A stretch of 64,000 bases of DNA from Apricaphanius iberus. Lineage: Eukaryota > Chordata > Actinopteri > Cyprinodontiformes > Aphaniidae. The stretch covers positions 248,001-312,000 of the forward strand of contig JAPXFQ010002850.1 of assembly GCA_028564705.1 (NCBI GenBank), written 5' to 3'. This document shows positions 59,201 through 64,000 of this stretch, piece after piece. Within the stretch, counting starts at the first letter, position 1, and every line of letters begins with the position of its first letter. The notes beneath the pieces are model-generated. The model was given only the letters and a program-made list of their open reading frames with translations, was not told where the DNA came from and did not search any database. A program made the position numbers and the translations under genes.

Positions 59201-59428
59201 AACTAAAACTCTGCACTGCTGTATATACTTACTGTATATACTTACTGTACAATAACCCTGGTTTGGTGTATATATTATCCTTTATTTTTATTTTTATTTA
59301 TTTTATTTTTTTTCCGTTTTTTAATTTCACTTATTTAAGTTCTGTACTGGAGAGAAAAGTTGCCGGAGTCAAATTCCTTGTATGTGTCATACTTGGCCAT
59401 TAAAGCTGATTCTGATTCTGATTCTGAA
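56228..59428 (+). mobile_element. L2-type LINE, full length and intact
   Basis: The 5' end is taken at AAGATGGCGCCGC (56228) because similarity to the minus-strand copy (5' end at 17084) starts exactly there. The 3' untranslated region ends CATACTTGGCCATTAAAG and a tail of about four TGATTC units (59406-59428), the usual L2-type end. The untranslated leader is only three bases by this definition. AAAATC before and after the element could be a short target-site duplication, but it lies in low-complexity sequence. Confidence 0.9.
56231..59167 (+). CDS. L2 LINE polyprotein: APE endonuclease plus reverse transcriptase
   Basis: This single 978-residue frame nicks target DNA and reverse-transcribes the element's RNA at the nick. 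I start it at the ATG in AAGATGGCGCC; the upstream in-frame ATG lies in host flank. Order: hydrophobic segment (about residues 11-30), Arg-rich stretch FRRRRRRGKR (about 71-80), APE-type endonuclease (about 95-320: GNVRSLPNK, FTETW about 134, YIPP about 219, GDFN about 253, LDHC about 282, SDHC about 305). The reverse transcriptase (about 530-860) follows: SGPDGVSP, DYRPVALTS, VDFSSAFNT about 664, PQGCVLSP about 723, FADDTTV about 753, FLGSTITRDLKW. A basic C-terminal domain (RARVRKRARKI) ends it. There are no stops or frameshifts and all catalytic residues are present, so the copy could be active. L2 rather than Rex1 or RTE is inferred from the motifs and 3' end. Confidence 0.92.
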   Translation: MAPQMDASVLRSLVLDTILLFCVVFCTPSAIKMRREEILQIGLSSAGVFSPVFNHPDYFMEILTGGAAALCGFRRRRRRGKRAGVLVKLRQRGLPTALPSIHLGNVRSLPNKMDELLLLLSKNSDLCRSAAFCFTETWSSEHIPDSALQLPRFQLFRADHCADLSGKSKGGGTCFYINEGWCTDVTVLKKTCSPHLESFFINCRPFYSPREFASFVLVAVYIPPQACVTEALHHLADQITDVEKTHPDSLLIILGDFNRANLKLELPKYRQHVTCPTRDMNTLDHCYTTIKNAYRSVPRAALGLSDHCLVHLIPSYKQKLKSAKPVVRTVKRWTDESKMLLQACFDCTDWSVFEAAASDLDELTDTVTSYISFCEDICVQTKTFCTFNNNKPWFTAELRRLRQDKQEAYRSGDRDLYKQARNKLTKEIKAGKRIYSQKLRERFSANDSSAVWKGLQTITNYRRPSPHPVGSPRLAEDLNDFFSRFETTFTPSTSPTISITKGLASPQTTPIPDPLPALTICEQDVRQLFQRQRIKKASGPDGVSPSCLKVCADQLAPIFTQIFNNSLELCEVPSCLKRSTIIPVPKKSPVTGLNDYRPVALTSVVMKSFERLVLSHLKEITDPLLDPLQFAYRANRSVDDAVNMALHYILQHLDSAGTYARVLFVDFSSAFNTIVPELLHQKLSQLTVPPSTCQWITSFLTDRRQQVKLGNFISSTRSLSIGAPQGCVLSPLLFSLYTTDCTSRDPSVKLLKFADDTTVIGLIRDGDESAYRREVEQLVLWCSQNHLELNPLKTVEMTVDFRKRPPATSPLIITNRPVPTVESFRFLGSTITRDLKWTSHIDSIRKKAQQRLYFLRQLRKFNLPQELLTIFYTAIVQSVLTSSISVWFGSATRQDRDRLQRTVRSSERIIGSDLPSIEDLFRARVRKRARKITTDPSHPGHNLFRLLPSGRRYRALYAKTTRHKNSFFPQAVALMNSE

Positions 59429-60059
59429 AATCCATGGAAATAGTAGCAAACGCGATGGAAAACAGGAGAGAACATAGACTGCTAATAAGCTAGTAAATTC
59501 TCAAAAAAGGCATAAAAAGATATGCCCACCTGTTGAAAAAAGCCACAAAAATAAAGATGTAGAAAATGCATATATTGACAAATCTAAATAAAAACTATTA
59601 GTGAAATTAAAGTTTTAATCAATGTAAAAAAACAAACATTGTAAAAGTCATGCAATCCAATATTGCCCATGCCTGATTATGTCATAATATGAAAATTAGA
59701 TGTGTGATTTTGCTCCTATCACAAACTTTGGATCACACTGAAGAGTTTTGTAACTTACAGTGTAACTTTATCTATAATCATAGCAAAGCTACAACCTTTT
59801 AAAATGGAGATATCAAAATTAAATATTTTGTTTAAAAAAACTCTGGCGCCTAAAGAGTTAACTATTCATTTTAGGAGATGTGCGGATCCCCCTTTCCAGG
59901 ATGCTGCTCTATGACTCTGACACCTTCTTCCTTTAAGTTTGTTACTCAATTTATGTTTTTATGAGAAATCTCAAGAGTCGTTTGTTTCTCAAGCATTTCC
60001 ATCATTGTGGACTGTAAATTGTTTTATAATCACGTATCTTTAACACAATTACTCTGTCA
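59429..60059. other. No gene recognised
   Basis: AT-rich flank of the L2 element, with no coding motif. Confidence 0.5.
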
Positions 60060-60145
60060 CTTAATTGTATTTAATTCTGTATTTATTGTAATTTTGTGAA
60101 GCACTTTGTGATATTTTGTCTGTGAAACGTACAATATATATTTTG
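60060..60145 (+). mobile_element. LINE 3'-end trace
   Basis: GTGAAGCACTTTGTGATATT, then TTGTCTGTGAAACGTACAAT, resembles the 3' untranslated end of teleost LINEs ('AAGCACTTTGTG...GAAA.GTGCTATATAAATAAA'). No coding part was recognised upstream. A short GAATGAATGAATG run at 60186 may be the displaced tail. Confidence 0.4.
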
Positions 60146-60224
60146 CTTGTTCTCTTGCAGCGAGAAGTACCAAGATTATCTTAAAATGAATGAATGAATG
60201 TAGTAGTTGACAGATAGGTGAAAC

Positions 60225-61335
60225 CAAAAAATAGAATATTATACAACAGTTCATTTATTTCAGTAATTCAACTTAAAAGCTGAAACTAATAAATTATATA
60301 TGACTCAATACATGCAAAGTGAGACATTTCAAGCCTTAATTGTAGTTTTGATGATTATGGCTGACAACTTATGATTCCCCAAATTCAAAATCTCAAAATT
60401 AAATCCATCTATCCATCCATTATCTATTCCTATCCTCAAAGGGTCACGGAGCAATAATTAGAATATTACATTAAATCAATAAAACAAGTATTCTGGATAG
60501 AGAAATGTCAGACATCTGAAAAGTATAATCATGTATGTAAACTGAGTACTTGGTTTTTGCCCCTTTTGCATCAATTACTGCTTCAATTCAATGTAGCAAG
60601 GATGCAGTCGCCCTGTTACACTGCTGAGGTCTTATGGAAGACCAGGATGCTTCAATAGCGGTCTTCATCTCCGCTGCATTTTGCGATCTCATGTCTCTCA
60701 TCATTTGGCAGTGTGGGAAGGTGCCAAGTCCTACTGGAAAATGAATTCAGCATCTTCATAAAACTCGTCTTTTTAAAATATCCTGCTAGATATTGTTGCA
60801 TCATGGATTGTGTGCCTCTCCATTCTTCCTCCAGACTCTGGGACCTTGGTTTCCAAATTTGCAGTTTTTTTTTGTCTTGAGTCCAAGATGCTACTGCAGT
60901 TGTTTGTTGTTAGGAATGACTTGACAAGAAGATATTACATTTGAAGCCCATGTCAAGGGTGTGTGGTGTCTCTTGATGCATTAACTACAGTCTCAGTCAA
61001 CTCCTTTTGAAGTTCCCCAACACTTTTGAATGGCCTTTTTTTCCACATTTTTTCCTTCCAGATGACTTTATATTAATGTGCTTTGATAAAGCACTTAATC
61101 TATCTTCTTTGTCTAATTACCTTTGAGGCTTTCCCTCCTTATGGAGGGTCTCAGTGATGGTTTTCTGCACAACAGTCAGGTCAGCAGTGTTCCCCATGAT
61201 TGTGATTCTTACTGAACCAGACTGAGAGACCATTAAAGGCTCAGAAACTCTTTGCAGGTTTTTTGGGGATTATTTTGCTGATTATATTGTGACACTTTAT
61301 GCCTAAAATATTGAACCCTTTCCCAATGATAAATC
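60225..61335 (-). mobile_element. Tc1/mariner-like element, heavily decayed
   Basis: On the minus strand the sequence has the layout of a common teleost Tc1-like element. It starts with a leader containing GGTCTCTCAGTCTGGTTCAG, then the start codon in CAATCATGGGG, an N-terminal stretch and many later stops. It ends near 60225 with sequence resembling that family's AT-rich end (TTCATTTATTTCAGTAATTC on the plus strand). An ATCCATCCAT-type simple repeat with a GGGTCACGG stub (60403-60450) is inserted near the left end. Clear inverted repeats could not be aligned, so boundaries are approximate. Confidence 0.5.
61120..61197 (-). pseudogene. N-terminal remnant of a Tc1-like transposase
   Basis: From the ATG at 61197 the minus strand reads MGNTADLTVVQKTITETLHK, then EGKPQR and a stop. 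It looks like the start of a Tc1-like helix-turn-helix domain (hydrophobic heptads followed by 'HKEGKPQ'). The rest of the gene is present only as frame-broken sequence. Confidence 0.4.
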
Positions 61336-61383
61336 ACAAACAAAATTAAACTGACTTAAATCAAACATTTTTTAAATTAAGGC

Positions 61384-61793
61384 TAGCGGTGGGCATAGAT
61401 ATATTTTTTTAATCTAGATTAATTTCACTTGAAAATGGTAAATTGTGACATTAGATTACTAAATCTATATTACATTTGCTTTATGTGATATTTAACACAG
61501 ACTGCTGATATCCAAATGTTAATTTTATTCATATATTTTGGTTCATTCTACCTGTATCTGTTATTATTTTTCATATGAGACCACACATGCATTGTGAATG
61601 TAATTATGGAGTTGAAAACAAAAATTCAATTGATTTCTCCCATATTTAATGTAAAAAGAGCAACTTCATCTAGATTTGTTCTTTATTTACAATGAAAATT
61701 ATAGTATTTTGGTCATATTTAGGAATGGTGCTTAATTCACAGCTACCCTGTAATTAATTAGATTTTTAAAAATTAATAGTTTAACAGCCCCTA
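61384..61793. mobile_element. MITE-like repeat ending in ...TTTAACAGCCCC
   Basis: The segment starts GGTGGGCATAGATATATTTT, runs through AATCTAGATTAATTTCAC and ends TTAATAGTTTAACAGCCCC. This is a teleost interspersed-repeat layout I recognise by its two ends. No coding capacity and no confirmed target duplication. Confidence 0.45.
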
Positions 61794-63289
61794 CTAAAAA
61801 TAAAAAAAGAGCTTTTGGATGACGTTTGCATGTTTTCCATTCTTTAAGCACAGTTTCAAGCACTGTTTGCGCACCGGCACCATTTAGAAAGTATCAGTTA
61901 GGCACTGGTTAGGCACCTAAACAATACCCATCCCTACTGACAACATGATGCTGCATCACAGTGAAGCAGTTTCAGCCAACCATTGTAGAAAAGCGGAGAA
62001 TAATGAGTCTACCAAACATAGCTTCTGCCCCCCCCCCAACTCGAACTGAACCAACTCGAACTGATAGGGTGTGGGGCCGCTGAGCTCTTCATGTAAAGGG
62101 AGAAATCATGATGTCTCTTCTCCGCCGTCAATCAGAGGTAAAGGGAGGTTTTATGGAGCTCAGCAGCCAAACTCTGTATCAGTTAGAGCCGTTAGCTTGT
62201 GCTGCCTGAAGCCAGAGCTACTGCAGAGGGAGACGGGATAGATCCAGCCTCTGAGTGGTAACACTAACACAGGGTAACGTTCAAAACACCCCCCATAGCT
62301 CTCCGGTCCTGGGCTGCAGTAAATCCAGTCTGTTTGCTCTAACTACTTCCACATTTTTCGCCATTGTGTTACTCCATACTGTGATACACGGATTTCAGCT
62401 TCTCTGTTTCTCTCATTGATGTGCGCATTGCACACAAGATACACATTCTATCTCGCCACAGGGCGGGGCAAGTGTATCAGAGATAGAGGATTCTCTGTGA
62501 GACCATTACCGTGACTTACACAATGGAAAAGATGTACCACTCTCAGCCAATCACAAAATTCAAATGCAGTAACACAGAATGACCATGAGCGGCAGCATTA
62601 AGACGTTTTTAGACGTCCAAAAAAAATCCTGAAACTGAACAATTGTATCGGTAAAGAGCCATTTATGCAGGTTATAAGCACAAAAAAAAAGATGTGTTCG
62701 GGTTTAGTTACTCTTTAAAGGCAGATGGTGAAAACTCTTATCCTAACCATATGTGCAACGAAATGCTGAATAATGTAAAATGTTGAAACCTATTCTAATA
62801 CTGTGTGAGGTGTAGGTTTTATATATTTATTGAAATATATCAAAACCACGTTTTTTTCCCCTCTTCATCGTCATGTTTCTCTGTATAACCATCACTGCTC
62901 CCAATCTTTGTAAAGATTTTCATATTCTTGATCACAGCCTTGTTCATGTCTTTTTAAGCAGGTCATTTATTTCACTTATCATAATTGTGATTTTTTTTTT
63001 ATTGTTGCATATTTTTAAGCTTGTATTCTTGTCAAAGCTGTATGATTAATCCATTTCTATTTTTAATCATTATCATTACTTATTCTTAGGGTGCATTTGT
63101 TTGCCTTTGAGCTTTGTTTTACATTTAAAAATCATTAAACTGTTTAATTTCAACACTTTTCAGTGCTTGCACATATTATTAAAGAGTGATTTATCCTTGT
63201 GAGTGTGTATGTTAAAGCAGCTCTTATTGCCATTGATATGGCATATCTCACTCTCTGCCTCTCCGTCTCTACTCTCTTCTGTCCCACAT
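61794..63289. other. No gene; repeat-like block at 61.9-62.72 kb
   Basis: The 61.9-62.72 kb block is richer in GC and ends GTTACTCTTTAAAGG, like the end of a non-autonomous DNA element. No frame was recognised. The rest is AT-rich. Confidence 0.4.
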
Positions 63290-64000
63290 TTTGCCTTGCC
63301 TCCTGAAACAGCAATAAACCAATGTGATAATGTCACTGATATTGATGCGCTCTCACCGGGAAGGCTGTGAAGATTAAGTAGACGGCGAGATGGGGGCGAT
63401 AAACACGTAAGGTAGGTGGGAGTGGAGCTGCAAAGTGAATTACTGACAGCCCCTCAGACTGAGAAAGGACAGCAAACTGAAACACCATAAGGGACAAAGA
63501 TGGAAAGGGGGGGTAGAGTTCATGTTGTTCAGAAGCAAAATCCGTACCATCAGGATGTTATTCCCACTGGTTCCTCTGGTGGAATCTATTGACTTCCTTC
63601 CTGCAATTACAGGGCCTCATTTCCTCTCTTAATCCATCTAAATGTTTGTTTGTGCTACCTATTATTGCACACTCATTAAAAAGGCACCCTCCTCTGTAAT
63701 AAATCCCTCATTACCGGCAACAGTTTTTGTTGTTTTTCTTCTTTACTGGCAGCTTGAGTCGTTTTTCTTTGGTCAGTATGATTAACTTTGCAATGTGGAA
63801 AACACAAAATAAAGACTTGCTTAACTCATAAAATAGAGCCACATAAAATAGGAAATATATTCTAATTAGAAAGACGCAGCTCACACTGACACTCAGGCAT
63901 TTTGGCTTTAACATTAAAACTTCTTTTTGATGGGCATATTCTAGCTAACTTGATCACAAGAGATTATTTTTGAAAATTAAGATTCTGTTGGGACATATTT
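63290..64000. other. Non-repetitive region, possible conserved non-coding DNA
   Basis: Sequence at 63.29-63.72 kb has no recognisable repeat word or frame, and its complexity is even (for example GTGATAATGTCACTGATATT). This is the kind of stretch that may turn out conserved between fishes. There is no direct evidence of function. Confidence 0.25.

Noticed and set aside
1..64000. CRISPR array, bacterial operon or phage-like module
   Set aside because: There are no regularly spaced repeats with unique spacers, no ribosome-binding-site/operon layout, and the mobile elements are all of eukaryotic type.
1..64000. LTR retrotransposon or endogenous retrovirus
   Set aside because: No primer-binding site, protease or integrase motifs, or paired long terminal repeats were seen. 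The 105-bp direct repeat at 25755/28100 does not show LTR-like ends.

Overview
The window looks like intergenic (or very long intronic) DNA from a ray-finned fish, probably a percomorph-type teleost. The evidence is an AT-rich background full of simple repeats and a teleost-typical mix of mobile elements: L2-type, Rex1-type and RTE (Rex3-type) LINEs, several Tc1/mariner-superfamily transposons, and many small non-autonomous DNA elements. I recognise no host protein-coding exon. Nearly all readable protein signal comes from transposable elements. The one weak host-gene hint is a TATA-like box and a strong splice donor near 24.06-24.14 kb.

Layout. 0-10.7 kb: unique AT-rich DNA with microsatellites, MITE-like fragments, a tRNA-derived SINE candidate, a 12-bp perfect hairpin (5.6 kb) and a LINE 3' end with a (GATT)n tail. 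10.7-12.0 kb: a relic with diverged terminal inverted repeats and a minus-strand open frame that looks MADF-like. 13.9-17.1 kb: a full-length but frameshifted L2 LINE on the minus strand. 18.2-20.8 kb: diverged units of a roughly 480-bp repeat carrying an RTE (Rex3-like) fragment, followed by an internally deleted Rex1-like LINE (20.8-22.0 kb). 24.9-25.6 kb: a composite repeat with a decayed RecQ-like helicase fragment. 28.3-29.7 kb: a Tc1-like element with clear inverted repeats and a dead transposase. 33.2-34.3 kb: a TTAA-flanked MITE. 36.5-37.3 kb: a shrunken Tc1-like relic. 38.4-41.1 kb: three LINE C-terminal fragments. 41.2-42.6 kb and 43.9-46.3 kb: two related IS630-like Tc1/mariner transposons. 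The second is nearly complete, has CAGT ends, TA target duplications and two apparent spliceosomal introns. 56.2-59.4 kb: an intact L2 LINE on the plus strand with an uninterrupted endonuclease-reverse transcriptase frame. 60.2-61.3 kb: a decayed Tc1-like element.

The genes do not form a pathway; the window is a record of repeated transposon invasion. The most interesting items are the intact L2 and its almost-intact sister copy, the intron-bearing IS630-like transposase, and its neighbour. That neighbour has lost all three catalytic acids yet keeps an open frame with the N-terminal DNA-binding region. I found no CRISPR array, rRNA, intact tRNA or bacterial-type system. All family assignments rest on motifs recognised by eye, without database searches.
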